A stretch of DNA of 64,000 nt. It comes from Mycobacterium sp. E787 (GTDB lineage Bacteria > Actinomycetota > Actinomycetes > Mycobacteriales > Mycobacteriaceae). A model generated the notes under the pieces. It worked only from the letters and a program-made list of their open reading frames with translations. It was not told where the DNA came from and did no database searches. This document shows positions 49,218-57,926 of this stretch, in pieces; within the stretch, counting starts at the first letter, position 1; each line of letters starts with the position of its first letter. The stretch lies in the NCBI RefSeq assembly GCF_001668725.1, contig NZ_LZKL01000049.1:1-64000 (forward strand), written 5' to 3'. Both the position numbers and the translations under genes were made by a program.

Positions 49218-50092
49218 GGCCCGCGCCGCTTCCCGTGCGCGACGGGCTGGGCCCGGCGCGGGTGCGGCTGCGCGGCGGATCGGTGTTGGCGGAGCTGACC
49301 GCCCGGTTCGGCGCGCGGGTTGTGCACGGACCGGTCGTCGACGCCGACGGCGTGGTGGTCGATGAGGCGACGGTACTGCCCGCGGGTTCCCACGTGTTCC
49401 TGTATCGCGAGCTGCCGGTTGAGGTTCCGGTGCCGTTCGACGTTCCCGTGCTGCACCGCGACGACGACATCGTCGTCGTCGACAAGCCGCACTTTCTGGC
49501 CACCATGCCGCGGGGGCGGCATGTCGCGCAGACCGCGCTGGTGCGGCTGCGCCGCGAACTGGGCCTGCCCGAGCTGAGCCCGGCGCACCGGCTGGACCGG
49601 CTGACGGCCGGGGTGCTGCTGTTCACGGTCCGCCGCGAGGTGCGCGGCGCCTACCAAACGCTGTTCGCGCGCGGGTTGGTCGCCAAGACGTACCTCGCGC
49701 GGGCCGGCGTCGACCCCTCGCTGGCTTTCCCCCGGGTGGTGCGAAACCGGATCGTCAAGCGCCGCGGCGTTTTACAGGCGGCCCGCGAGCCGGGTGTGCC
49801 CAACGCGGAGACGCTGGTAGAGCGCGTCTCGCCGGACGGCCTGTACCGGCTCACCCCACGCACCGGGCGCACCCATCAGCTGCGGGTGCACATGGCCTCG
49901 CTGGGCCTGCCGATCGAGGGCGATCCGTTGTATCCCAACGTGATCGACGTGCCCCCGGACGACTTCAGCGCCCCGCTGCGGCTGCTCGCCCAGCGCATCG
50001 AGTTCGACGATCCGGTCACCGGCGTGCGCCGGGAGTTCGTCAGCCGGCGGCCCGGCCCTGACCACCCCGACGACGAACCGCTGCGCTGCTGA
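49214..50092 (+). CDS. RluA-family pseudouridine synthase
   Basis: A 292-residue RNA pseudouridine synthase. The catalytic Asp is in the signature HRLDRLTAGVLLF near residue 127. The C-terminal motif TGRTHQLRVHMASLGLPIEGD near 217 (in part) is also typical. It probably modifies rRNA or tRNA; the exact position is unknown. The TTG start overlaps the glpD stop. It matches Rv3300c. Confidence 0.92.
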   Translation: MRPAPLPVRDGLGPARVRLRGGSVLAELTARFGARVVHGPVVDADGVVVDEATVLPAGSHVFLYRELPVEVPVPFDVPVLHRDDDIVVVDKPHFLATMPRGRHVAQTALVRLRRELGLPELSPAHRLDRLTAGVLLFTVRREVRGAYQTLFARGLVAKTYLARAGVDPSLAFPRVVRNRIVKRRGVLQAAREPGVPNAETLVERVSPDGLYRLTPRTGRTHQLRVHMASLGLPIEGDPLYPNVIDVPPDDFSAPLRLLAQRIEFDDPVTGVRREFVSRRPGPDHPDDEPLRC

Positions 50093-50128
50093 CCGCGTGA
50101 ACACCGCGGGACGGGGTAGCCCGCGGGC

Positions 50129-50932
50129 ATGGACATCACCGTCACCTTCGTGGGCAACGCCACCACGCTGATCGGCGCCGGCGGGCTCACGCTGCTGACC
50201 GATCCGAACTTCCTGCACCGCGGCCAGCACGCCTATCTGGGCTACGGGTTGGTGTCCAAGCGGCTGCGCGAACCGGCGCTGAGCGTCGACGAGCTTCCGC
50301 CGGTGGACGCGGTGGTGCTCTCCCATATGCACGGCGACCACTGGGACCGGGTGGCGCAGCAGGGCCTCGACCACCAGCTGCCGATCATCACCACCCCGCA
50401 CGCGGCAAAGCGGCTGCACCACCGTGGCTTCGGCCACGCGCTTGGCCTGTCGACGTGGCAGCGACACACAATCACCAAGGGCGGCAACACGATTCACATC
50501 ACCTCACTGCCCGGACGCCACGCGCCGCTGTGGACCCATCGGCTGCTGCCGCCGGTGATGGGCACCATGCTGGAATTCGTGTCGGCCGACCGCTCGGTGC
50601 GCCGGCTCTACGTTTCCGGCGACACCCTGCTCGTCGAGGAGCTCGACGAGATTCCCGTGCGCTTCGACTCGATCGACGCGGGCGTGCTGCACCTGGGCGG
50701 CACGCGGCTGCCGGCCGGCGGGCGGCTCCCGTTCGGGCTGACGGTGACCATGGACGGCCGCCAGGGTGCGGAACTCGTGGCAAAGCTCGCGCTGCCGACG
50801 ACGATCCCCGTCCACTTCGACGATTACGGCGTGTTCGCCTCGCCGCTGGCCGACTTCGTCGCGGAGATGAAGCGTCGCGGCATGGGCGATCGCATCATCG
50901 AATTGGACCGCGGCGCCTCGGCGACCCTGTGA
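50129..50932 (+). CDS. MBL-fold metal-dependent hydrolase
   Basis: A 267-residue metallo-beta-lactamase-fold protein. The zinc motif HMHGDH lies near residue 67, a further His is in LPGRHAP near 130, Asp in YVSGDTL near 165, and the last His in PVHFDDYG near 231. The branch is close to UlaG/RomA-type proteins, which include lactonases and phosphodiesterases. It lies 36 bases after the pseudouridine synthase and may be cotranscribed. The substrate is unknown. Confidence 0.9.
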   Translation: MDITVTFVGNATTLIGAGGLTLLTDPNFLHRGQHAYLGYGLVSKRLREPALSVDELPPVDAVVLSHMHGDHWDRVAQQGLDHQLPIITTPHAAKRLHHRGFGHALGLSTWQRHTITKGGNTIHITSLPGRHAPLWTHRLLPPVMGTMLEFVSADRSVRRLYVSGDTLLVEELDEIPVRFDSIDAGVLHLGGTRLPAGGRLPFGLTVTMDGRQGAELVAKLALPTTIPVHFDDYGVFASPLADFVAEMKRRGMGDRIIELDRGASATL

Positions 50933-50986
50933 CGACCGCAGGGCTCCTAGCTGCTAATTGCTCCGGTGGCTAACCTCGTCGGTATA

Positions 50987-51014
50987 TCGTTCGTCTCGTC
51001 CGGTACTCGAACGA
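50987..51014. promoter_or_regulatory. Inverted repeat upstream of the PPE pair
   Basis: TCGTTCG and CGAACGA form a perfect 7-base inverted repeat with a 14-base spacer, about 115 bases before the first PPE start. The spacing is right for a dimeric regulator, and the 196-base gap otherwise holds only a 28-codon ORF of no recognisable type. The regulator is unknown. Confidence 0.35.
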
Positions 51015-51128
51015 AAGGTGATCGGGGGGCCACCCGTGAGGCGTCGACGTGCATTGTTTCAGCGCAGGTCACGGTGTGGTCAGCGCGACTTTGCTGGTTC
51101 GTTGCCCGCATACGGAATGTGAGATGTC

Positions 51129-52265
51129 ATGGATCTTCTAGCGCTGCCGCCCGAGGTCACCTCGGTGCTCATCCACTCCGGACCCGGAGCCGGCTCGCTG
51201 CTCGAAGCGTCCGCCGCCTGGCAGCGCCTGACCACTGAACTGGAGAACTCGGCAAGCGTCTACACTTCGGCGTTGTCGACCCTCAGCGAGTCGTGGAAGG
51301 GTCCCTCCTCGGCGGCGATGGTCGAGGCCGTCCAGCCCTACGTCACCTGGCTGCGGAACACCGCCCAGCAGTCCCAGCAGCTGGCCGAGTCGACCCAGGC
51401 CGCCGCGGCGGCGTTCAACTCCGCGCAAGCCAGCGTGGTGCAGCCCGCGGCGGTCGCCGCCAACAGGACGCGGCTGGCGCAGCTGATCGCCACCAACGCG
51501 TTCGGCCGCAACCTGCCGGCCATCGCGGCAACCGAAGACCAATACCAGGCCATGTGGGCGACCAACTCCGCGGCGCTGAGCCGCTACCAGGCGGCGACGA
51601 CGCAGGCGCTCGACCTCCAGAAGTTCCTGTCGCCGCCCGCGATCACCGATGCCGCGGGGACGGCGGCGCAGGCCACCGCCACGTCCGCGGCCGCCGCCAC
51701 CCCGGCGCAGTCGGCGATCGGGGATTTGTTGAACGCGCTCAACAGCCCGTTCGGCTTCGACCCCAACGTCGGGTGGTTCGGGCTGGCCAACACCTGGGGG
51801 AACCAGTTCATCTCGTCCGGGTTCCCCATCAACCTGCTCAGCTACGTCGCGCAGAGCACCTCGGCCCAGGCGCTGCAGAGCGTGGGCGGCGACATCGGCC
51901 AGGGCCTGTCGGAGGGCGAGTCGGCGCTGGGGGCGGCGGGGGCCGAACTGTCCGGCGCGATCCGGGGCATCGGGTCGGCTGCGCCCACCGCGCAGCTGGC
52001 CGCGGGGGTGTCGATAGGCAAGCTGACCGCGCCGCCCGCGGTGGTGGGGCTGCTCCCGGCCTCGCAAACCCCGGTCCAACTCGCCTCGGCCGCCTCGCCG
52101 CTCGACGGCGCCGACGCCGGGTTCCCGATGCTGCCGCCGTTGATGCCGCCGCCCATCTCGGCGGGAAGTGGTTGGCGCAAGAGGAAACAACCGACTCCCG
52201 AGGAACTCCAGGTTGGCGCGGAGGTCAAGGGGAAAGTGATGCGCCCACCGCCGTCGGCGGGATGA
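51129..52265 (+). CDS. PPE family protein, copy 1
   Basis: A 378-residue protein. The PPE domain (1-175) starts MDLLALPPEV and holds the SGPGAGSLLEASAAW and WKGPSSAAM motifs of the helical hairpin that pairs with PE partners for ESX export. The C-terminal half is low-complexity Ala/Gly/Ser, with a SIGKLTAPPAVVG segment where many PPE proteins have the SVP motif. The last residues VKGKVMRPPPSAG match those of the next gene. No PE gene lies adjacent, so a partner must be encoded elsewhere. Confidence 0.92.
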   Translation: MDLLALPPEVTSVLIHSGPGAGSLLEASAAWQRLTTELENSASVYTSALSTLSESWKGPSSAAMVEAVQPYVTWLRNTAQQSQQLAESTQAAAAAFNSAQASVVQPAAVAANRTRLAQLIATNAFGRNLPAIAATEDQYQAMWATNSAALSRYQAATTQALDLQKFLSPPAITDAAGTAAQATATSAAAATPAQSAIGDLLNALNSPFGFDPNVGWFGLANTWGNQFISSGFPINLLSYVAQSTSAQALQSVGGDIGQGLSEGESALGAAGAELSGAIRGIGSAAPTAQLAAGVSIGKLTAPPAVVGLLPASQTPVQLASAASPLDGADAGFPMLPPLMPPPISAGSGWRKRKQPTPEELQVGAEVKGKVMRPPPSAG

Positions 52266-52335
52266 GGGACAAACCGAAATGTCCTGCCGCGTAAGGCAGT
52301 TGGAAACTGCCACAGAGTTGGCGGGTTGACACGTC

Positions 52336-53478
52336 ATGGACTTCGGGACGTTGCCGCCAGAGATCAGCTCGGCGCTGATCCACTCCGGACCGGGTGCCGG
52401 TTCCCTGATCGAGGCGTCGGCCGCGTGGGAGCGGCTGGGCACTGAGCTGGAGGAGTCGCTGCCGGGCTACGCCTCGGTGCTCTCGTCGGTGACCGAAACC
52501 TGGCAGGGCCCGTCCGCGACGGCGATGACGCAGGCCGTCGAGCCCTTCCTGTACTGGTTGCGCACCACCGCGCAGCAGTGCGAGCAGGTCGGGTCCTCGC
52601 TCCAGACCGTAGCCGCGGCATTCGAATTGGCTTGCCGGACAGTGGTTTTCCCGGTCCAGGTGACCGCCAACCGGACTCGGTTGGCCCAGCTGATCGCCAC
52701 CAACTGGCTCGGCACCAACTCCGTGGCCATCGCCGAGACCGACGCCCAGTACGAGGGCATGTGGGTGAACAACTCGGCGGCGATGTACCGCTACGCGGCA
52801 ACCTCGGCGCAGGCCACGCGGCTGTCCCAGTTCTCGTCGCCCCCCGTGATCGTCAATCCGATCGCGGCGGCCGCGCAGGCCGGCGCCGCGCCCGCCGCCG
52901 CGGCCGCCACCCCGGCGCAATCGGCGATCGGGGACTTCCTGACGTCGATCCTCAGCTTCCCCGGCGGCTTCAATCCCCAGAAGGGCTGGTTCGGGCTGGC
53001 CCAGACCTGGGGGAACCAGTTCATCGCGGGCGGGATTCCCATCAACCTGCTCAGCTATCTGGCGCAGCTGAGTTCGGCGCAGTCGCTGCAAAGCGTGAGC
53101 GGGGACATCGGCCAAGGCCTCTCGGAGGGCGAGTCGGCCCTCTCGGCGGCCGGGGCGGATCTGGCCGGCGCGGTGCGGGCCGCCGGATCGGGGGCGGCGC
53201 CCGCGGGGGCTTTCGGCGTGGGGGTTTCGATGGGCGGGCTCAAGATGCCGCCGGCCGTCGTCGGCATGCTGGCCGCCGCGAAGGCGCCGGTGCAACTGGC
53301 CGCCGCGGTGTCCCCGCTGCCGGCAGGCGAATCAGGGTTCCCCTTCATGCCGCCGCCGATGATGCCGCCGGTGACGCCGCGGGACAAGAAGAAGCGCGAG
53401 GCGGGCAAATACGACGACATCGAGATCGGGCTGGAGATCAAGGGCACCTTCATGACCCGGCCGCCCTCAGCGGGATGA
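52336..53478 (+). CDS. PPE family protein, copy 2
   Basis: A 380-residue paralogue of the preceding PPE protein, 70 bases downstream. It has the same LPPEI start, GPGAGSLIEASAAW, the WQGPSATAM turn, the shared central block WGNQFIxxGxPINLLSYxAQ, DIGQGLSEGESAL, and a C-terminus IKGTFMTRPPSAG. The similarity over the full length shows a tandem duplication. Its last 12 bases overlap the convergent ATPase gene. Confidence 0.92.
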   Translation: MDFGTLPPEISSALIHSGPGAGSLIEASAAWERLGTELEESLPGYASVLSSVTETWQGPSATAMTQAVEPFLYWLRTTAQQCEQVGSSLQTVAAAFELACRTVVFPVQVTANRTRLAQLIATNWLGTNSVAIAETDAQYEGMWVNNSAAMYRYAATSAQATRLSQFSSPPVIVNPIAAAAQAGAAPAAAAATPAQSAIGDFLTSILSFPGGFNPQKGWFGLAQTWGNQFIAGGIPINLLSYLAQLSSAQSLQSVSGDIGQGLSEGESALSAAGADLAGAVRAAGSGAAPAGAFGVGVSMGGLKMPPAVVGMLAAAKAPVQLAAAVSPLPAGESGFPFMPPPMMPPVTPRDKKKREAGKYDDIEIGLEIKGTFMTRPPSAG

Positions 53479-55785
53479 CGCCCCGGGTTCGTCGGACTCG
53501 GCGGGCTCGTCCGGGGCGAGGGTGAAGTAGTTCTCCTCCTCCTGCACGAAGTGCAGGCGCAGCAACGCGTACAGCCCGTAAAGGCAGGCGAGCAGGTCGT
53601 CGACCTGGTCCGCTCCGATGGAGCCGCCGGCCTGGGCCAGCTCCAGGTGCGCGCCGATCCGGTCCGACAGCCGTTGTATCTCGGCGTGCGTGCGGCTCAT
53701 GGTGGCGGTGGCCTCACCGGTGCCGAGCGGATTCGCCAGTGCCGGATAGAGCTGGCTTTCCTCGGCGCGTTCGTGCGGCAGGATTCGCTCGACGAGCAGG
53801 GCATGGGCGCGGGTGATCGCCTGCAGCGCGGACTCATCCGGCGCCGCGGCCAGCCGGTCGGCGGCGTCGCGCAGCAGCCCGACGGCGTCGCGTAGTTCGT
53901 CGTGTTCGGCGTCGAAGCGGCGCAGCATCCGCTCGGTCTCCTCGGGCAGGTCGACCTCGAGGGACGGGTTGCCGCGCAGGGCCCGCAGCGCGTTGACGAT
54001 CACGGCCACGTCGATGCCCTCCTGCAGCAGCGCGCCGGCGGCCGGCGGCAGCCACCCGAGGGCGGCGACGGCCATCGCGGCCAGCGACAGGCCCATGCCC
54101 ACGACGGCGCTCTGCACGGCGATGTGCCGCGACCAGCGGGCGATGTCCATCGCGTCCGCCAGCCGCTCCAGCCGGTCGGTGGTCAGCACGATGTCGGCGG
54201 CCTCCGAGGAGGCGGTGGCACCGCGGGCGCCCATCGCCACGCCGACGCCTGCCGCGGCCAGCGCGGGGGCGTCGTTCACGCCGTCGCCGACCATCACGGT
54301 GACCGCGCGGCCTTGTTCGGCGCGCACGGCGGCGACCTTGTCGGCCGGGCTCTGTTCGGCGTAGACGTCGTCGAGCCCCAGGACGGCCGCGACCTCGCGG
54401 GCGGGCTCGGCCCGGTCGCCGGTGAGCATGACCAATCGCCGCAACCCGGCGCCGCGCAACCGGCGCACCGTCCGCGGCGCGTGGCGGCGCAGGGGGTCGC
54501 GCAGCAGCACCGCGCCGGCCGGTCGGTCGTCGACGCAGACCCAGGCGATCGCGGCGGTGTCCAGCAGGGCCCGGTTCACCGCGGCGCGGGCCCAATCCGT
54601 CGACATATCGCCGGCGAGCTTGCCGACGTAGATCCGCTGCCCCCCGACGGTGCCGGTGACGCCCCGGCCGGGTTCCTCGACGACGTCGGTGGCCAGCGAC
54701 AGCCGCAGGCCGCGGCCGAGCGCCTCGGTGACGATCGCCTCGGCGAGCACGTGCGGCGACAGCTGATCGACCGAAGCGGCCAGCCGCAGGATGTCGATGG
54801 CGTCGCGCCCCGGCGCGGCCGCGACGTCGACGACGACCGGGCGCCCCATGGTCAGCGTGCCGGTCTTGTCCATCACCAAAGTCGTTGCCTGGCCCAGGTT
54901 TTCGAGCGCGGCCCCGCCGCGGACCACCACGCCCCGGCGCGACGCGCGCGACAGCCCCGACACGATCGCCACCGGGGCCGCCAGCAGCAGCGGGCACGGC
55001 GTGGCCACCACCAGCACCGCCACCGCCCGCACCGCCGACCCGCTGGCCAGCCACGCCCCGCCGGCCACCGCGAGGGCCAGCGGCAGGAACCACGCGGCGT
55101 AGCGGTCGGCCAGCCGGACCACCGGCGCGGTCTGCGCCCCGGCCTCGGCGGCCAGCCGCACGATCTGCGCGTACGTGCTGTCCTCCGCGGTGGCCGTGGC
55201 GCGCATCTCGAACGCGCCGCCCGCGTTCACCACCCCGCTGCGCACCGGTTCGCCGACCCCGCGCTCCACCTGCAGCGGCTCGCCGGTCAGCACCGACTCG
55301 TCGAGCACCGCCGCCGCGCTCGCGATGCGCCCGTCGACGGGCACCACCTCGCCGGGGCCGACGACCAGCAGGTCGTCGATCGCCACCTCGCCCAGGTCGA
55401 TCGTGCTCACGGCCGAGCCCACCCGGCGGCGGGCGAACCGCGGGGCGTGTTCGAGCAGGGCCCGCAGGTCGTGCGACGCGCGGCGCTCGGCGGCCGCCTC
55501 CAGCGCCCGCCCACCGGCCAGCATCACCGAGATCAGCGCGCCGGCGAGGTACTCGCCGACCAGCAGCGTGCCGACCAGCGACAGCACCGCGATGAGGTCG
55601 ACCCCGAACCGGCCGTGGCGCAGCGCGGCCAGCACCCACACCGTCGCGGGAACCAGGCCGACCACCGTGCCCGCGATCCAGCACGCGTCGGCGACGTCGC
55701 GCGCCCCGGCCAGCCAGGCGATCCCGCCCGCTGCCAACGCGCCGACGCTCAGCGCCACCAAGACCGCAAATCCCTTGCCGCCCAC
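53467..55785 (-). CDS. P1B-5-type metal ATPase with C-terminal hemerythrin domain
   Basis: This 772-residue pump has a P1B core with about eight helices in the first 600 residues. The TM4 metal motif is Thr-Pro-Cys-Pro at 262-265, the phosphorylated Asp306 lies in DKTGTLTMG, and GDGVNDAPAL and a QEGIDVAVI stretch in the last core helix follow. A hemerythrin-like domain fills about 615-755, with His in AEHDEL, PHERAEE, SRTHAEI and RLHFVQEEE. TPCP plus hemerythrin defines the P1B-5 group, linked to nickel or iron export. I chose GTG 55785 for its GAAGGGAA site; an ATG at 55812 is also in frame. Confidence 0.88.
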   Translation of the reverse strand: MGGKGFAVLVALSVGALAAGGIAWLAGARDVADACWIAGTVVGLVPATVWVLAALRHGRFGVDLIAVLSLVGTLLVGEYLAGALISVMLAGGRALEAAAERRASHDLRALLEHAPRFARRRVGSAVSTIDLGEVAIDDLLVVGPGEVVPVDGRIASAAAVLDESVLTGEPLQVERGVGEPVRSGVVNAGGAFEMRATATAEDSTYAQIVRLAAEAGAQTAPVVRLADRYAAWFLPLALAVAGGAWLASGSAVRAVAVLVVATPCPLLLAAPVAIVSGLSRASRRGVVVRGGAALENLGQATTLVMDKTGTLTMGRPVVVDVAAAPGRDAIDILRLAASVDQLSPHVLAEAIVTEALGRGLRLSLATDVVEEPGRGVTGTVGGQRIYVGKLAGDMSTDWARAAVNRALLDTAAIAWVCVDDRPAGAVLLRDPLRRHAPRTVRRLRGAGLRRLVMLTGDRAEPAREVAAVLGLDDVYAEQSPADKVAAVRAEQGRAVTVMVGDGVNDAPALAAAGVGVAMGARGATASSEAADIVLTTDRLERLADAMDIARWSRHIAVQSAVVGMGLSLAAMAVAALGWLPPAAGALLQEGIDVAVIVNALRALRGNPSLEVDLPEETERMLRRFDAEHDELRDAVGLLRDAADRLAAAPDESALQAITRAHALLVERILPHERAEESQLYPALANPLGTGEATATMSRTHAEIQRLSDRIGAHLELAQAGGSIGADQVDDLLACLYGLYALLRLHFVQEEENYFTLAPDEPAESDEPGASSR

Positions 55786-55910
55786 ACCATTCCCTTCGAG
55801 CAAACAGGCCATGACCAGCGTGAACCTGCAGCGACGGGTTGACTAGGGCCGGGTGTCACTTCACGGTCACATCTTGGGGCCGGCGATTGCGGTTACCAGT
55901 GCCACTCGAA

Positions 55911-55930
55911 TTGAGGACTCAGGTCACTAG
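55911..55930. promoter_or_regulatory. Candidate DosR-type box
   Basis: TTGAGGACTCAGGTCACTAG matches 14 of 20 positions of the DosR consensus TTSGGGACTWWAGTCCCSAA, and the two half-site cores GGACT and GTC are kept. It is 35 bases before the CBS gene and about 125 bases from the divergent ATPase start. In M. tuberculosis a CBS protein (Hrp1) is a leading DosR target, which fits. The match is imperfect, so this is a candidate only. Confidence 0.42.
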
Positions 55931-55964
55931 AAAGGTCAACCAAGTTCCGGTGAACATTGCTGGC

Positions 55965-56387
55965 GTGACCGACTTACCTGTCCCGTCGTCCGCGGGTTCG
56001 CTTCCGATTTCCACCCTCATCGGCGAGCCGGTGGCGCGCGTGCCCGCCGACGCCACCGTCGCCGACGTCGCCAAGGCCCTGGTGGCCGTCGACGCCGGGG
56101 CCGTCGTGGTCGGTGACGACGCCTTGCCCGCCGCGCTGGTGAGCGAGCGCGACATCGTTCGCGTGGTGGCCGCCGGGGACGATCCGGCCACGGTCCCGGC
56201 CGCCGACATCGCCAGCACCAAGCTGGTGTGGTGTGACGCCGCGGCGACCGTCGACCAGGTCTCGGCCCGGATGATGGACCACTACATCCGCCACGTCCTG
56301 GTGAAGAGCGACGGGGCGCTGGCCGGCATCGTCTCGGCCCGCGACCTGCTCGGCGCCTACAGCGCCGACGGCGCCGATCCCGCGTGA
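55965..56387 (+). CDS. CBS-domain-pair protein
   Basis: A 140-residue protein made of two CBS domains (about 18-70 and 80-132), with the phrases ALVSERDIVRVVAAG and HVLVKSDGALAGIVSARDLL. Such pairs bind adenine nucleotides and often regulate a partner. Its stop overlaps the next start (GTGA), tying it to the FMN protein. The start is set at GTG 55965 (MTDLPVPSS); GTG 55950 is possible. A candidate DosR box precedes it. Confidence 0.87.
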   Translation: MTDLPVPSSAGSLPISTLIGEPVARVPADATVADVAKALVAVDAGAVVVGDDALPAALVSERDIVRVVAAGDDPATVPAADIASTKLVWCDAAATVDQVSARMMDHYIRHVLVKSDGALAGIVSARDLLGAYSADGADPA

Positions 56388-57913
56388 AGCGGCGCCTGGC
56401 CGCGCTGGTCGGCGGCGGCCTGGCCGGGTTGACGGGCTGGGACCTGCTGCAACGCCGCCACACCATCCTGCGCAACTACCCGGTCATCGGGCACCTGCGG
56501 TTCATCCTCGAAGCCGTCGGCCCGGAGCTGCGCCAGTACATCGTCACCGACAACGACGCCGAGCGCCCTTTCAGCCGGGACCAGCGGCGCTGGGTCTACA
56601 CGTCCTCGAAGCTGGAGAACCGGTACTTCGGGTTCGGCACCGACAACGACCTGGAACGGGTGCACAACTACCCGGTCATCAAGCACGCGGCGTTCCCCGT
56701 GCCCACCCCGGACGGCGAACCCGCACACCCCGACCCGGGCGTGCCGCTGCCGGCGGCCAAGGTGCTCGGCGGCGCGCGGGGCCGGGCCCGGGCCTTCCGG
56801 CCCTCCTCCCTGGTCAACGTCTCGGCGATGAGCTTCGGCTCGCTGTCCGGCGCGGCCGTCACCGCGCTGAACAAGGGCGCGGCCCTGGCGGGCGCGCTGC
56901 ACACCACCGGCGAGGGCGGGGTGTCCCCGTACCACCTCAACGGCGGCGACCTCGTCTGGCAGATCGGCACCGGCTACTTCGGCTGCCGCGACGACGACGG
57001 CGGCTTCAGCCTGCCCCGCCTGATCGACCGGGTGGCGGCCACGCCGTCCATCCGGGCCATCGAGATCAAGCTGAGCCAGGGCGCCAAGCCCGGCCTGGGC
57101 GGCATGCTGCCCGGCGCCAAGGTCACCCCCGAGATCGCCGCGATCCGCGGCGTCCCGGCCGGGGTGGACTGCAAGAGCCCCGCCGGGCACTCCGCGTTCC
57201 GCGACGTCGACGGGCTGCTCGAGCTGGTGGAGACCATCGCCGCCGAGACCGGCCTGCCGGTCGGGATCAAGTCGGCCGTCGGGGAGGACGCGTTCTGGCC
57301 GCAGCTGGCCGACCGGATGGCCCGCACCGGCCGGGGAGTCGACTTCGTCACCGTCGACGGCGGCGAGGGCGGCACCGGCGCGGCCCCGCTGGTCTTCAGC
57401 GACCACGTGGCGCTGCCCTTCAAGTGGGCGTTCCCGCGCGTCTACCGCGCCTTCGCCGAGGCCGGCCTGCACCACGACGTGGTGTTCATCGGCTCGGGAA
57501 AGCTGGGCATCCCCGAGAACGCCCTGCTGGCCCTGGCGGCCGGCTGCGACATGATCAACGTCGCGCGGACCGCCATGTTCTCCATCGGTTGCATCCAGGC
57601 GCAGCGCTGCCACACCGGCCGCTGCCCCTCCGGCGTCGCGACCCAGTCGGCGTGGCTGCAGCACGGCCTGGACCCGGCGCTGAAATCGGTGCGGTGCGCC
57701 AACTACCTGGCCACCCTGCGCTTCGAGCTGGTCTGCCTGGCCCGCGCCTGCGGGCACGTCCACCCCGCCCTGGTGCCGCTGGAGGCGATCGAGCTGCTCG
57801 ACGTGGATCTGAAGACGGTGCGGGCCGACGAGCTGCTCGGCTACCAGCCCGGCTGGGGCGTGCCCGGCCCGGCCGACGTCGCGGCGATCACGGAACTCAT
57901 GGCCCGCGGTTGA
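56384..57913 (+). CDS. FMN-binding glutamate-synthase-family protein
   Basis: A 509-residue protein with an N-terminal transmembrane stretch (about 5-22) and a TIM-barrel domain like the synthase part of GltB. FMN-site motifs are NVSAMSFGSLSGAAV near 143, EIKLSQGAKPGLGG near 226, DGGEGGTGAAPL near 325 and IGSGKLG near 370. Three Cys in CIQAQRCHTGRC can hold a [3Fe-4S] cluster. The glutaminase domain is absent, so it is not a full glutamate synthase. Its start is coupled to the CBS gene, which may regulate it. Confidence 0.88.
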   Translation: MKRRLAALVGGGLAGLTGWDLLQRRHTILRNYPVIGHLRFILEAVGPELRQYIVTDNDAERPFSRDQRRWVYTSSKLENRYFGFGTDNDLERVHNYPVIKHAAFPVPTPDGEPAHPDPGVPLPAAKVLGGARGRARAFRPSSLVNVSAMSFGSLSGAAVTALNKGAALAGALHTTGEGGVSPYHLNGGDLVWQIGTGYFGCRDDDGGFSLPRLIDRVAATPSIRAIEIKLSQGAKPGLGGMLPGAKVTPEIAAIRGVPAGVDCKSPAGHSAFRDVDGLLELVETIAAETGLPVGIKSAVGEDAFWPQLADRMARTGRGVDFVTVDGGEGGTGAAPLVFSDHVALPFKWAFPRVYRAFAEAGLHHDVVFIGSGKLGIPENALLALAAGCDMINVARTAMFSIGCIQAQRCHTGRCPSGVATQSAWLQHGLDPALKSVRCANYLATLRFELVCLARACGHVHPALVPLEAIELLDVDLKTVRADELLGYQPGWGVPGPADVAAITELMARG

Positions 57914-57926
57914 CAGGCCCCGGCGG

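Noticed and set aside
51039..51125. 28-codon ORF before the first PPE gene, considered as a PE remnant
   Set aside because: Its Arg-rich translation has no PE-like helix pattern, and it ends just before the PPE start by chance.
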